DNA of 51,858 nt from Paractinoplanes deccanensis (GTDB taxonomy: Bacteria > Actinomycetota > Actinomycetes > Mycobacteriales > Micromonosporaceae), in contig NZ_BOMI01000023.1 of the NCBI RefSeq assembly GCF_016862115.1, forward strand, positions 1-51,858, read 5' to 3'. The notes under the pieces are model-generated. The model did no database searches. It saw nothing but the letters and a program-made list of their open reading frames with translations, and was not told the DNA's origin. Each line of letters begins with the position of its first letter. Positions within the stretch are counted from its first letter, which is position 1. Shown piece after piece: positions 17,206 to 25,385 of the stretch. The position numbers and the translations under genes were made by a program.

Positions 17206-17604
17206 TCAGGCCCGGGCGACGGCCACCGTGACGCGGTGGGTGGTGGCGTGGATCGAGCCGGCCCAGCCGGTGGTGTCGCGGAAGGCGAGGCTGGTCGTGC
17301 CGTGCTCGGTGCGGTCGGCGACGATCGTGAACGGGGCTCGGGTCAGCTCGCGGCGGTAGAAGGAGAGCACCGTCTGCGGGTCGGGCTCGGTCAGCGTGAA
17401 CGAGGCGCCGGACACCCCGTCGGACAGGCGGGTCACCTGGCTGCCCGCCGGGAAGGGGAACGCCGGCGGCAGGTTGCGGGCCGGCGCGGGGGCGATCGCG
17501 GCCGGTTCGTCGCGGCGGGTCTCGGTGGCCGCGGCTCCGCGGGCGCCCAGGCCGGGGATGGCGAGCAGCGTGGCGACCACGGTGACGATCCGCTTCGCGA
17601 GCAT
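17206..17604 (-). CDS. Small secreted protein of unknown function
   Basis: 132 residues from ATG 17604 (MLAKRIVTVVATLLAIPG), a typical signal peptide, probably cleaved near the Ala-rich stretch around residue 26. The mature part is Ala/Pro-rich at first, then forms a compact domain (FPFPAGSQVTRLSDGVSGASFTL, FYRRELTRAPFTIV, GSIHATTHRVTVAVA). The FPxPxGsxv and FYrreLp pattern is seen in small actinomycete envelope proteins, but I cannot name the family. It converges with ydcF, with 9 bp between stops. Confidence 0.78.
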   Translation of the reverse strand: MLAKRIVTVVATLLAIPGLGARGAAATETRRDEPAAIAPAPARNLPPAFPFPAGSQVTRLSDGVSGASFTLTEPDPQTVLSFYRRELTRAPFTIVADRTEHGTTSLAFRDTTGWAGSIHATTHRVTVAVARA

Positions 17605-17653
17605 GTGGTGCCGCCTCTCCCCGTACGCCGGTGGTGATGTCAATATAGGCCGC

Positions 17654-18313
17654 TCAGGCACGCGCCAGGCCGGTGCGGTAGGCGTACACCACCGCCTGCA
17701 CGCGGTCGCGCAGGCCCAGCTTGGCGAGGATGCGCGAGACGTACGTCTTGACGGTCTCCGGCCCGATCACCAGGCGGGCCGCGATCTCGCTGTTGGACAG
17801 GCCCTCGGCGATCAGCGTCAGGACCTCGCGCTCGCGCGGGGTGAGCTGGGCCGCGGCGGTGACGGCCGGGTCCGAGGGGCGCAGGCGCGCGCCGTAGCGG
17901 CCGATCAGCGCGCGGGTCACCTCGGGGGCGATCAGCGCCTCGCCGCGGGCCACCGTGCGGACGCCGTCGATCAGCTGCTCGGGGGAGGCGTCCTTGAGCA
18001 GGAAGCCGCTCGCCCCGGCGCGCAGGGCCTCGTAGACGTACTCGTCGATGCCGAACGTCGTCACCACCAGCACCTTGACCGGCTCGGGGACGCCGGGGCC
18101 GGCCAGCAGCTCGGTGGCGGCGATGCCGTCCATGCCGGGCATGCGCACGTCCATCACCACCACGGTGGGGCGCAGCCGGCGGGCCAGGTCGACCGCCGCG
18201 CGGCCGTCGGACGCCTCGCCGACCACGGTCAGGTCGGGCTGGGAGTCGAAGATGGTGGCGAAGCCGGTACGGATGACCGCCTGGTCGTCGCAGACCAGCA
18301 CCTGGATCGTCAT
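17654..18313 (-). CDS. Two-component response regulator, NarL/LuxR family
   Basis: 219 residues. The receiver domain has the acidic pair near residues 9-10 (VCDDQ), phospho-acceptor Asp in VVMDVRMPGMDG (about residue 54), the switch Thr in VVTTF and the Lys in LLKDASPEQL. The C-terminal LuxR HTH reads LTPREREVLTLIAEGLSN, EIAARLVIGPETVKTYVSRIL and KLGLRDR. The start overlaps the histidine kinase stop by 4 bp (ATGA). It forms a coupled pair with the upstream kinase and a CPBP protease. Confidence 0.95.
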   Translation of the reverse strand: MTIQVLVCDDQAVIRTGFATIFDSQPDLTVVGEASDGRAAVDLARRLRPTVVVMDVRMPGMDGIAATELLAGPGVPEPVKVLVVTTFGIDEYVYEALRAGASGFLLKDASPEQLIDGVRTVARGEALIAPEVTRALIGRYGARLRPSDPAVTAAAQLTPREREVLTLIAEGLSNSEIAARLVIGPETVKTYVSRILAKLGLRDRVQAVVYAYRTGLARA

Positions 18314-19419
18314 GTCGCTCCTGGAAGGGGTACGCGGGCGCGCACGGCGAAGCCGCCGTCCGCGCGGGGCCCGGCGGTCAGCTCGCCGCCGAAGAGCTCG
18401 ACGCGTTCGCGCAGGCCCGCCAGCCCGCGGCCGGAGCCGGTGACCGGGCCGGAGCCGGTGGCGCGGGCGGTGGTGACGGCGATCGTCACGCCGTCCGGCT
18501 GATAGGCCAGCTCCACGGCGGTGGGCTGGCCGGCGGCGTGCTTCAGCGCGTTCGTCAGCGCCTCCTGCACCACGCGGTAGGCGGCCAGCTCGCGCCCGGC
18601 GCCCATCTCGGGCGGGGTGCCCTCCTCGGACAGGGTGACCGGCTGGCCCGCCCGCCGGGTCGTCTCCACCAGCTCGCCGACCTGGCCCAGGCCGGGAAGC
18701 CGGTCGCGTGGCGCGGGCCGGGCCGGGTCGAGCACGCCGAGCAGGTCGCGCAGCTCGGCGAGGGCCCGCTTGCCGGTGTCGCCGATCGACGCGAGGCTGT
18801 CCGCGGCCGGGCCGGGGCCGGCGACGAACCGGGTCGCGTGGGCCTGCACCACCATCGCGGTGACGTGGTGGGTGACGACGTCGTGCAGTTCCCGGGCGAT
18901 GCGGGCCCGCTCGGCGGTCAGCACCTGCTCGCGGTCGTCGGCCCGCCGCTTGCGCACCACCGCGCCGCCCACGGCGGCCAGCGCGATCAGCAGGAGGAAG
19001 AGCACGTAGTCCTGGAGCCGCGCGGTGGCGCCGGCCGCGTGCAGGGCCACGCAGAGTCCCACGTACGAGACGAGCGCGCCGGCGGCGAGCGGGCGGCGCC
19101 ACCGCTCCTGGTAGAGGCCCACGCTGTAGAGGGCGACGATCAGCCCGGCGCCCGCGAAGCTGCGGTAGCCGCGCAGCTCCTGGAGCGCGAACCCGGCGCC
19201 GACGATCGCCATGACCAGGGCGGGCCATCGGCGGCGGGCGGTCAGCGGCAGGGTCATCGCGGCGGCGGCGAGCACCGCCGGCAGGTCGGCCGGGCGGTGC
19301 GGCAGCTCGCCGAGGCGGGTGCCGGCGGCGGTCAGCGGGGGCACGAACGCCAAGGCGAGCAGCAGCAGCGCGCCGAGCGCGTCCCGCACCGTCGCCGGAC
19401 GCGACCGCCACCACCTCAC
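18310..19419 (-). CDS. Sensor histidine kinase (HisKA_3 type)
   Basis: 369 residues from GTG 19419, chosen because it overlaps the upstream protease stop in a GTGA; an ATG at 19443 would add eight residues and a longer overlap. The N-terminal half has about five or six membrane segments and no large extracellular loop. The H-box is ERARIARELHDVVTHHVTAM, followed by an ATPase domain with VVQEALTNALKHA (N-box) and GSGRGLAGLRERVELFGG (G-box). It phosphorylates the coupled LuxR-type regulator. The signal is unknown, but an in-membrane stimulus is likely from the topology. Confidence 0.93.
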   Translation of the reverse strand: MRWWRSRPATVRDALGALLLLALAFVPPLTAAGTRLGELPHRPADLPAVLAAAAMTLPLTARRRWPALVMAIVGAGFALQELRGYRSFAGAGLIVALYSVGLYQERWRRPLAAGALVSYVGLCVALHAAGATARLQDYVLFLLLIALAAVGGAVVRKRRADDREQVLTAERARIARELHDVVTHHVTAMVVQAHATRFVAGPGPAADSLASIGDTGKRALAELRDLLGVLDPARPAPRDRLPGLGQVGELVETTRRAGQPVTLSEEGTPPEMGAGRELAAYRVVQEALTNALKHAAGQPTAVELAYQPDGVTIAVTTARATGSGPVTGSGRGLAGLRERVELFGGELTAGPRADGGFAVRARVPLPGAT

Positions 19420-20213
19420 CGGCGAAGCGTAGCGGGCGACCATGTGGCCCTGGCCGCGACGGAGCGGAGGAAGACGACGGTCAGGACGAGGCCGGCCAGG
19501 ATCGCGAAGACGCTCGCCTCGGGGCCGAACTCGCCGCCGCTGATCGCGGCCGGGCCGTGCGCGACGCCGCGCACCAGGCCGCCGACCGTGCCGTCGGAGC
19601 CCGAGACGGTCGCGCCGAACAGGCCCGACTCGGCGAAGTTCCAGCCCAGGTGCAGGCCGATCGGCAGCCAGAGGGACCGGGTGGCGACGTAGGCGGCGCC
19701 GAGCATGAGCCCGGCCTCGGCGGCGATGGCGAGCGCGCCCCAGACGGTGGCGTGCGGGTTGAGCAGGTGCAGTCCGCCGAAGAGCACGCCCGAGCCGCCG
19801 AGGGCCACCGCCGTGCCGGCCCATCGTTCCAGCAGCCGGAACAGCACCCCGCGGAAGAGCACTTCTTCGAGCACCGCGACGCCGGTCATCATCCCGAACG
19901 TGCCGAGCATGTCGCCGACCGAGCCCCACCCGGCGATCCGGTAGCCGCCGAAGGCCGCGATCACGCCGATGACCAGGGAGAAGGTCAGCACGCCGAGGAC
20001 GAAGCCGCGCATCGCGAGCGGCCGTGCGCGGGCGAGCGGCGGTTCTTCGTGCTCCAGCCGCCGCACCAGGTAGCGGTAGGCGAGCAGCACCGCGGCGGCG
20101 ACCGCGAAGCCGGTGATCAGGCCGGTGAACCAGTTTCCGGCCGCGGCGGACAGCAGGGGCGCGAGCAGCAGGTCGGCCACGAGGAACGTGACGATCAGGA
20201 TGAGGAATCTCAT
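19416..20213 (-). CDS. CPBP-family intramembrane metalloprotease
   Basis: 265 residues with about eight hydrophobic segments. The CPBP/Rce1 motifs are complete: EEVLFRG (motif 1, about residue 115), FGGLHLLNP (motif 2) and GLHLGWNFAES (motif 3). These supply the Glu-Glu and His residues of this glutamic intramembrane protease fold. It is the first gene of a minus-strand unit and overlaps the histidine kinase start by 4 bp. That coupling to a two-component system suggests it is a signal input or a target of the pathway (inference). Confidence 0.93.
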   Translation of the reverse strand: MRFLILIVTFLVADLLLAPLLSAAAGNWFTGLITGFAVAAAVLLAYRYLVRRLEHEEPPLARARPLAMRGFVLGVLTFSLVIGVIAAFGGYRIAGWGSVGDMLGTFGMMTGVAVLEEVLFRGVLFRLLERWAGTAVALGGSGVLFGGLHLLNPHATVWGALAIAAEAGLMLGAAYVATRSLWLPIGLHLGWNFAESGLFGATVSGSDGTVGGLVRGVAHGPAAISGGEFGPEASVFAILAGLVLTVVFLRSVAARATWSPATLRR

Positions 20214-20249
20214 GGGGACGACGCTAGGGAGGCCGACCCCCGTCGATCG

Positions 20250-21476
20250 TCACCGCGAGGTGATCAATCGTGGGTAGCTCTCGCGGGGGACCTCCTCGGC
20301 GACCGGGTACGCGTCGCGCAGCTCCTCGGGCGCCGTCGCCCGGTCGAAGAGCCAGCCCTGGCCCAGGTCGATCCCGAGGCCGGCGAGCGTGGCGGCGTCC
20401 GCGGCCGACTCCACGCCCTCGGCGACGACGACCGCGCCGACCGCCTTGGCGAGGTCGGCGAGCGAGCGCGCGACCACCGGCAGGACCGGGTCGCCGCCCA
20501 TCCCGGTGACGATGCTGCGGTCGAGCTTGATGACGTCCGGGGAGGTGGCCACGATGTGCCGCAGCGAGGAGAAGCCCGCGCCGACGTCGTCGACCGCGAA
20601 CCGCATCCCGCGCTCGCGCAGCGGCCGCAGCACCGCGTGCAGCGCGTCGTAGTCCTCGACCGGGTCGTGCTCCGAGAGCTCCAGCACCACGCGGCCGAGC
20701 GGCATCGACGCGAGCACGTCCTGGCAGTCCCGGGTCAGCAGCGTCGCGGGGGAGACGTTCATCGCGATGTAGCCGGGGACCCGCTCCAGGTGCGCCGCCG
20801 CGGACCGCAGCGCGAGGATCTCGAGCCGGTCGCGCTCGCCGATCAGGCCGGCGTCGGCGAAGCACGCGTCGGGCGGCTGGTTCCAGGCGGCGGGGAAGCG
20901 GCTCAGCGCCTCGGCGCCCACCCGGGCGCCGGTCGCGAGGTCGACGATCGGCTGGAGCAGCACCGCCGGGCCACCGGCGTCGATCAGGGGCCGGTAGCGC
21001 TCCTCAAGCTCGGCGTTGCGGCGGCGCCGGTGCACATCCGGCTCGATGATCACGGCGGCGGCCTGGGCGAGCACCTCCAGCAGCGGCTTGTCACGCTCGC
21101 CGAGCCGCTTGTCGGCCGTGAAGCCGCCGGCGCAGAAGGTGCCGTAGACCGTGCCGTCGCTGAGCACCACGGGCACCGAGACGAAGCTGCGGATGCGCGG
21201 CATCCGGGCGGCCGGCAGCTTCATGGCCTCCGGGAAGTCCTTGACGTCGGGCATGATCGAGGGCAGCCGCCCGTCCATGATCGCCTGACAGAACGAGGTC
21301 TCCTGGGCGCGCTTGATGCCGTCGCCGAGGGCCCACGGCAGGGGGGACTCCACCACCTCGAGGTGTTGCGTGGTGCCGTCCATGCGGCTGAGGAAGGCGA
21401 AGCTGAGCCCGAGCGACCGCCGGGCGGTGCGCAGCAGCTCGGCCACCTGTTCCCCGGCCGGGCTACGCCGCGCCAC
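20250..21476 (-). CDS. GAF-EAL domain cyclic-di-GMP phosphodiesterase
   Basis: 408 residues from GTG 21476. Residues of about 10-160 form a GAF domain (SFCQAIMDGRLPSIMPDV, RSFVSVPVVLSDGTVYGTFCAGG). The EAL domain follows from about 170, with LLQPIVDL, GAEALSRF, AMNVSP, VLELSEH, FAVDDVGAGFSSL, VIKLDRS and VVAEGVE. The metal and catalytic positions of active EAL enzymes (E of EAL, N, E, DD, K, E) all appear present, so c-di-GMP hydrolysis is likely. There is no GGDEF domain. The GAF ligand is unknown. It ends 36 bp upstream of the CPBP gene on the same strand. Confidence 0.93.
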   Translation of the reverse strand: MARRSPAGEQVAELLRTARRSLGLSFAFLSRMDGTTQHLEVVESPLPWALGDGIKRAQETSFCQAIMDGRLPSIMPDVKDFPEAMKLPAARMPRIRSFVSVPVVLSDGTVYGTFCAGGFTADKRLGERDKPLLEVLAQAAAVIIEPDVHRRRRNAELEERYRPLIDAGGPAVLLQPIVDLATGARVGAEALSRFPAAWNQPPDACFADAGLIGERDRLEILALRSAAAHLERVPGYIAMNVSPATLLTRDCQDVLASMPLGRVVLELSEHDPVEDYDALHAVLRPLRERGMRFAVDDVGAGFSSLRHIVATSPDVIKLDRSIVTGMGGDPVLPVVARSLADLAKAVGAVVVAEGVESAADAATLAGLGIDLGQGWLFDRATAPEELRDAYPVAEEVPRESYPRLITSR

Positions 21477-21512
21477 CCTGCACCGTCCTGCCCGTCTGCC
21501 TCATGGCCAGAT

Positions 21513-22151
21513 CTATCGGTCTCCCGCCGGGGGAGCTGAGAACTCGGCGACGCCCTGGTAGCCGGCGCGCGGCGCGTCGCCCGCGGTCTCGTACGTCAGC
21601 ATGAGCAGGCCCCGTGGTGTCACCTCGTGGCCGGTGAGCCGCAGGCCCGTGGCGGTGGCCGGGTGGGTGAGCAGGCGCCGCCCGGAGCCGAGGACGGCCG
21701 GGGCCACGACGAGCCGCAGCGAGTCGACCAGGCCGGACGACAGCAACGCCGCGCCGAGGCTGGCGCTGCCGTGGATCTGGAGCTCGCGGCCCGGCCGCTT
21801 CCGGAGCTCGGCCACGTCCGCCAGGCGGAGGATCGTTGCCGGCTGCCACGCGGCTTCCGTCAGGGTGCCGCTGACGACATATTTGGGCAGGGCGTTCATC
21901 CGTACGGTGAAAGGGTCGCGCGGGTCCGTGATGCGCGGCCAGTCGCGGGCGAAGGCCTCGTAGGTGCGCCGGCCCAGCAGCAGCCCGTCGGCGAGGTCGA
22001 GCCAGGCGGAGGTCCGGCGCACGAAGTGCTCGTCGATGTGCGGGACCAGCCAGCCGCCGCGGGTGAAGCCGCCGGTCGTGTCCTCCTCGGGGGAGCCGGG
22101 GCCCTGGCTGACGCCGTCGAGCGTGACGAACTGGGTGAGCACGATCCTCAT
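21513..22151 (-). CDS. Dihydrofolate-reductase-like (RibD C-terminal family) protein
   Basis: 212 residues from ATG 22151. RibD_C/DHFR-like motifs: MRIVLTQFVTLDGVSQGPG, DGLLLGRRTYEAFARDWP, NALPKYVVSGTL, ELQIHGSASLGAALLSSGLVD and LRLVVAPAVLGSGRRLL. This family is common in actinomycetes as stand-alone NADPH-binding reductases of unknown substrate; it is not the housekeeping folate enzyme. Its ATG overlaps the SRPBCC stop by 4 bp, making it the third gene of an ArsR-controlled unit. Confidence 0.9.
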   Translation of the reverse strand: MRIVLTQFVTLDGVSQGPGSPEEDTTGGFTRGGWLVPHIDEHFVRRTSAWLDLADGLLLGRRTYEAFARDWPRITDPRDPFTVRMNALPKYVVSGTLTEAAWQPATILRLADVAELRKRPGRELQIHGSASLGAALLSSGLVDSLRLVVAPAVLGSGRRLLTHPATATGLRLTGHEVTPRGLLMLTYETAGDAPRAGYQGVAEFSAPPAGDR

Positions 22152-22609
22152 CGGGCCACCTCCTCCAGTTGGGCGGTGACCGTGCCCCAGCCGTCGAGGA
22201 AGCCGAGCTTCTCGTGGTGGGCGCGGGCGGCCGGGTCGCCGTGCCGCACCAGCACGCGGTAGTCGGTGCCGTCCGGGTGGTCGGCGAGGGTGATCTCGGC
22301 GGTCATGGCGACCGGCGCCGGGCTGGCGGGGCGCCAGGTGCTGTCGACCGCGTTGGTGAAGACCAGGCGCGTCCGGTCGTCGACGACCAGGAAGGTCGCG
22401 TCGACGTGCGGGACGAAGGCCACCCCGTCGTCGCTCATGAGCGTCACCAGGCCGCCGCCGGGGCGCACGTCGAGGCGGTCGACGCGGCAGGTGGCCGGGG
22501 CCGGGATCCACCAGCGGGCGAAGCGGGCCGGGTCGGTCCACGCCGTCCAGACGGCGGCGCGCGGGGCGCGCAGGACACGGTGCAGGGTCAGGTCGAGGTC
22601 CGGGTTCAC
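22148..22609 (-). CDS. SRPBCC/AHSA1-like protein
   Basis: 153 residues from GTG 22609. AHSA1/CalC-type features: LHRVLRAPRAAVWTAWTDP, FARWWIPAPATCRVDRLDVRPGG, LVFTNAVDSTWRPA and a C-terminal helix GFLDGWGTVTAQLEEVA. The helix-grip fold binds hydrophobic ligands. The start overlaps the arsR stop (GTGA) and the stop overlaps the DHFR-like start (ATGA). ArsR-SRPBCC pairs are a widespread conserved unit, and the ligand is generally unknown. Confidence 0.92.
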   Translation of the reverse strand: MNPDLDLTLHRVLRAPRAAVWTAWTDPARFARWWIPAPATCRVDRLDVRPGGGLVTLMSDDGVAFVPHVDATFLVVDDRTRLVFTNAVDSTWRPASPAPVAMTAEITLADHPDGTDYRVLVRHGDPAARAHHEKLGFLDGWGTVTAQLEEVAR

Positions 22610-22938
22610 GGCGGGTTCTCCTCTGTGACGAGGCGTTCGAGACGGTCGGTGCGCTCCTCCCAGACGCGGCGCTGCTCGGCGAGCCAGTCGTCGACGACGG
22701 CGAGACGCTCGCGGTTGAGCTCGCAGGTGCGCACCCGGCCCGCCTTCGCGGTGCGGATCAGGCCGGCGGCCTCGAGGGTGCGCACGTGCTTGAGGAACGA
22801 GGGCAGCGTCATCGGGAAGGTGGCGGCCAGGTCGCCCACGCTCGCCGGGCCCTCGCCGAGCCGGCGGATGACACCGCGCCGGGTCGGGTCCGCGAGGGCG
22901 ATGAAGACGTCGTCGAGCCGAGCCGAATACTGAGCCAC
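22606..22938 (-). CDS. ArsR-family helix-turn-helix regulator
   Basis: 110 residues from GTG 22938. The winged HTH reads VFIALADPTRRGVIRRLGEG, SVGDLAATFPMTLPSFLKHV and LEAAGLIRTAKAGRVRTCEL, with a C-terminal helix WLAEQRRVWEERTDRLERLV. It lacks the CxC metal-binding motif of arsenic sensors and belongs to the subgroup that pairs with SRPBCC proteins. It is first in a three-gene coupled operon, with an inverted repeat directly upstream as candidate autoregulatory operator. Confidence 0.92.
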   Translation of the reverse strand: MAQYSARLDDVFIALADPTRRGVIRRLGEGPASVGDLAATFPMTLPSFLKHVRTLEAAGLIRTAKAGRVRTCELNRERLAVVDDWLAEQRRVWEERTDRLERLVTEENPP

Positions 22939-22965
22939 GCGGCTAAGTATTGGCGCCCGCGATAG

Positions 22966-22981
22966 TTAGCGCAAGGGCTAA
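22966..22981. promoter_or_regulatory. Putative ArsR operator, inverted repeat TTAGC-N6-GCTAA
   Basis: TTAGC at 22966-22970 and GCTAA at 22977-22981 form an inverted repeat, 28 bp upstream of the arsR start. The right half lies within GGCTAAGT (22976-22983), which is repeated directly at 22941-22948, three bases upstream of the GTG. The arrangement fits cooperative binding by the adjacent ArsR protein. Confidence 0.5.
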
Positions 22982-23008
22982 GTTTTGACTGGGAACGATC
23001 ACATGGGT

Positions 23009-23042
23009 CAGGCGGAGCCGTACTCCCCTACGACTCCGCCTG
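23009..23042 (-). terminator. Terminator-like hairpin after lacI
   Basis: CAGGCGGAG (23009-23017) pairs with CTCCGCCTG (23034-23042), a perfect 9-bp stem. After one mismatch, CGTA and TACG extend it by 4 bp around a ctcccc loop. It lies 36 nt past the lacI stop on the minus strand. There is no strong U-tract, as is usual in actinomycetes. Confidence 0.6.
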
Positions 23043-23047
23043 TTGGT

Positions 23048-23059
23048 GTGAACGCTAAC
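23048..23059. promoter_or_regulatory. LacI-type operator-like sequence downstream of lacI
   Basis: GTGAACGCTAAC differs by one base from the GTGAACGTTAAC in front of ytfQ. It sits between the lacI stop and its terminator hairpin, and upstream of the ArsR operon. It could mark a second target, or be a remnant. Confidence 0.45.
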
Positions 23060-23077
23060 ACAGTACGTCGGTCGATA

Positions 23078-24127
23078 CTAGGGAGGTGGAGCGCTGCTGG
23101 CGCGGGCCACCAGATGCGGCATCACCAGGATCCGGTGGGGCGGCTGGGCCGCGGAGTCGCCGGCCATGTGCTCGAGCAGCAGCGCCAGGGCCCGCCGCCC
23201 CAGCTCGCCGAAGTCCTGCCGCACGGTGGTGAGCGGCGGCAGGAAGTAGCCGGCGTCCGGCATGTCGTCGAAGCCCACGATGCTCACGTCCTCGGGCACG
23301 CGCCGCCCCGCCTCGTGCAGGGCGCGCAGCACGCCCAGCGCGATCCGGTCGTTGGCGCAGAAGATCGCCGTCACGCGTGGATCGGCGGCGAGCTGCCGGC
23401 CGCGCTCGTACCCGGACTCGGCGTCCCACCACCCCGGCTCCACGGGCGGCACGACGGCGCCCGCCGCGTAGAGGGTGCTGCGCCAGCCCTCGATCCGCTC
23501 GTGGGCCTCGGGCCAGTCGGCCGGCCCGGCCGCGTGATGGACCGTGGCGTGGCCGAGGTCGAGCAGGTGCTGGGTGGCGAGCCGGGCGCCGGCGGCGTTG
23601 TCGATGCCGACCGCCGGGGCCGCGTCCGACTCGCCGGCGCCGCCCACGGCCACCCGGCGCAGCCCGGGCGGCACCTGAGCCAGCGCGTTGGTGACCGCCA
23701 GCTTCGGCGCGATGGCGATGACGCCGTCGACCGCGTGCTGGGTGAGCCGGTCCACGGCCTCCACGACGTGCCGGCGTTCGAGGTCGCGCACCGAGGCGAT
23801 GCTGACCATGTAGCCCGCGTCGCGGGCCGCGCTCTCGATGGCGTACAGCAGGGAGGCGGGACCGAACAATGTGGTCTCGAAGCCGATGATGCCCAGCGTG
23901 TGCGACTGGCGGGTGACGAGCGTGCGCGCGGCGAGGTTGCGCCGGTAGTTCAGCGACTCCATCGCGTCGAGCACCCGCAGCCGGGTCTCCTGCCGCACGT
24001 TGGGGTGGTTGTTCAGGACCCGCGACACCGTCTGATGCGAGACGCCGGCGAGCTTGGCGACGTCGCGCATGACGGTGAGCCGGGGCCGGCCCCCGTCGCC
24101 GTGTGATGCGGGCTGGGTGGATGGCAA
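23078..24127 (-). CDS. LacI-family regulator of the ytf-type sugar importer
   Basis: 349 residues. The N-terminal HTH begins at about residue 18 (LTVMRDVAKLAGVSHQTVSRVLNNHPNVRQETR). The hinge and effector domain follow (HTLGIIGFETTLFGP, DGVIAIAPKL, VGIDNAAGARLATQHLLDLGH, AIFCANDRIALGVLRALHEAG, VPEDVSIVGFDDMPDAGYF). The ATG at 24127 gives a short basic leader; Met20 is an alternative. It is divergent from the sugar-importer operon, with 271 bp between starts containing repeated GTGAAC-type half-sites. It probably represses the importer until a pentose or furanose ligand binds. Confidence 0.93.
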   Translation of the reverse strand: MPSTQPASHGDGGRPRLTVMRDVAKLAGVSHQTVSRVLNNHPNVRQETRLRVLDAMESLNYRRNLAARTLVTRQSHTLGIIGFETTLFGPASLLYAIESAARDAGYMVSIASVRDLERRHVVEAVDRLTQHAVDGVIAIAPKLAVTNALAQVPPGLRRVAVGGAGESDAAPAVGIDNAAGARLATQHLLDLGHATVHHAAGPADWPEAHERIEGWRSTLYAAGAVVPPVEPGWWDAESGYERGRQLAADPRVTAIFCANDRIALGVLRALHEAGRRVPEDVSIVGFDDMPDAGYFLPPLTTVRQDFGELGRRALALLLEHMAGDSAAQPPHRILVMPHLVARASSAPPP

Positions 24128-24240
24128 GTACTACCTCCGGGTCCGCGTTTGTGAGCGTGAACATCTCATAGCCATCAATGGGAAGTCCAGAGCGGAGTCA
24201 TCCGGTAACAAACCGGTGGCGAGGCCTTGACGCGGCGTAT

Positions 24241-24252
24241 GAGAACGGTAAC
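24241..24252. promoter_or_regulatory. Secondary LacI-operator-like site
   Basis: GAGAACGGTAAC matches GTGAACGTTAAC at ten of twelve positions. A further half-site, GTGAAC, occurs at 24157-24162. Together with the site at 24343 they suggest several binding positions across the lacI-ytfQ intergenic region. Confidence 0.4.
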
Positions 24253-24342
24253 ACTGCTGAAACGTGATGCCCGGCGGGGGCGTCATTCTCCTCTCGATGT
24301 TCCGTCGCGGTTCTCGGTCGCGTGACGACCTTCTTTTGGTGC

Positions 24343-24354
24343 GTGAACGTTAAC
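24343..24354. promoter_or_regulatory. Putative primary LacI operator for the ytf operon
   Basis: GTGAACGTTAAC is an imperfect palindrome (its reverse complement is GTTAACGTTCAC) with the central CG typical of LacI-family sites. It lies 45 bp upstream of the ytfQ start and is one of the few AT-containing islands in the region. Confidence 0.65.
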
Positions 24355-24398
24355 AATTTCGTCGTGCCCGTAGGGGCCCGGCGCGAAGGAGGACTCCA

Positions 24399-25379
24399 GT
24401 GCTCAAGAAGATTTCCGCGGCCCTGGCCGGCGGTCTCCTGCTCGCCTCCACTCTGGCCGGTTGCGGCGACGACGGCGGCGGCTCCGGCTCGTCCGGCGAC
24501 GACAAGATCACGCTGGGCTTCGCCCAGGTCGGCGCCGAGAGCGGCTGGCGCACGGCGAACACCAAGTCCATCCAGGAGTCCGCGGCCGCGGAGGGCATCG
24601 AGCTCAAGTTCAACGACGGCCAGGGCAAGCAGGAGAACCAGATCAAGGCGATCCGCTCGTTCATCACCCAGCGGGTCGACGTCATCGCCTTCTCGCCGGT
24701 CGTCGAGTCGGGCTGGGACCCGGTGCTCAAGGAGGCCAAGGACGCCGGCATCCCGGTGATCCTCACCGACCGCGCGGTCGACTCCAAGGACACGTCGCTC
24801 TACAAGACCTTCCTCGGCTCCGACTTCGTCGAGGAGGGCAAGAAGGCCGGCGAGTGGCTGGTCAAGGAGTACGAGGGCAAGAGCGACCCGGTCAACATCG
24901 TCGAGCTGCAGGGCACGCCCGGCGCCGCGCCCGCGATCGACCGCAAGGAGGGCTTCGAGGAGGTCATCAAGGCCGACCCGAAGTTCAAGATCGTCGCGTC
25001 GCAGACCGGCAAGTTCGAGCGCACCGGCGGCAAGCAGACGATGGAGACGATGCTTCAGTCCGTCAAGGACATCGACGTGCTCTACGCGCACAACGACGAC
25101 ATGGGCCTGGGCGCCATCGAGGCGATCGAGGCGGCCGGCAAGAAGCCCGGCCAGGACATCAAGATCATCACGGTGGACGCGGTCAAGGACGGCATGACGG
25201 CGCTCTCCGAAGGCAAGATCAACTACATCGTGGAGTGCTCCCCGCTGCTCGGCCCACAGCTGATGGACCTGGTCAAGAAGGTTAATAACAAGGAAGAGGT
25301 CCCCACCCGGATCCTCACCGAGGAGACCACCTTCACGCCGGAGCAGGCGAAGGAAGCCCTGCCGAACCGCAAGTACTGA
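24399..25379 (+). CDS. ytfQ: Galactofuranose-type sugar ABC transporter, substrate-binding lipoprotein (YtfQ-like)
   Basis: 326 residues from GTG 24399, with GAAGGAGG upstream. The lipoprotein signal has lipobox LAGC with Cys22. The mature protein closely parallels E. coli YtfQ: LGFAQVGAESGWRTANT, DGQGKQENQIKAIRSFI, PVVESGWDPVLKEAKDAGIP, VELQGTPGAAPAIDRKEGF and VLYAHNDDMGLGAIEAI all have near-identical counterparts. YtfQ binds the furanose form of galactose (also arabinofuranose). It is first in a four-gene operon ordered as in E. coli (binding protein, ATPase, two permeases). Exact substrate in this organism is inferred. Confidence 0.93.
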   Translation: MLKKISAALAGGLLLASTLAGCGDDGGGSGSSGDDKITLGFAQVGAESGWRTANTKSIQESAAAEGIELKFNDGQGKQENQIKAIRSFITQRVDVIAFSPVVESGWDPVLKEAKDAGIPVILTDRAVDSKDTSLYKTFLGSDFVEEGKKAGEWLVKEYEGKSDPVNIVELQGTPGAAPAIDRKEGFEEVIKADPKFKIVASQTGKFERTGGKQTMETMLQSVKDIDVLYAHNDDMGLGAIEAIEAAGKKPGQDIKIITVDAVKDGMTALSEGKINYIVECSPLLGPQLMDLVKKVNNKEEVPTRILTEETTFTPEQAKEALPNRKY

Positions 25380-25385
25380 CGACCG

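Noticed and set aside
23048..24354. A riboswitch or attenuator leader upstream of ytfQ
   Set aside because: The 271-bp gap contains LacI-type half-sites and a small CCGGT-N5-ACCGG repeat, but no conserved riboswitch core or leader peptide that I can recognise.
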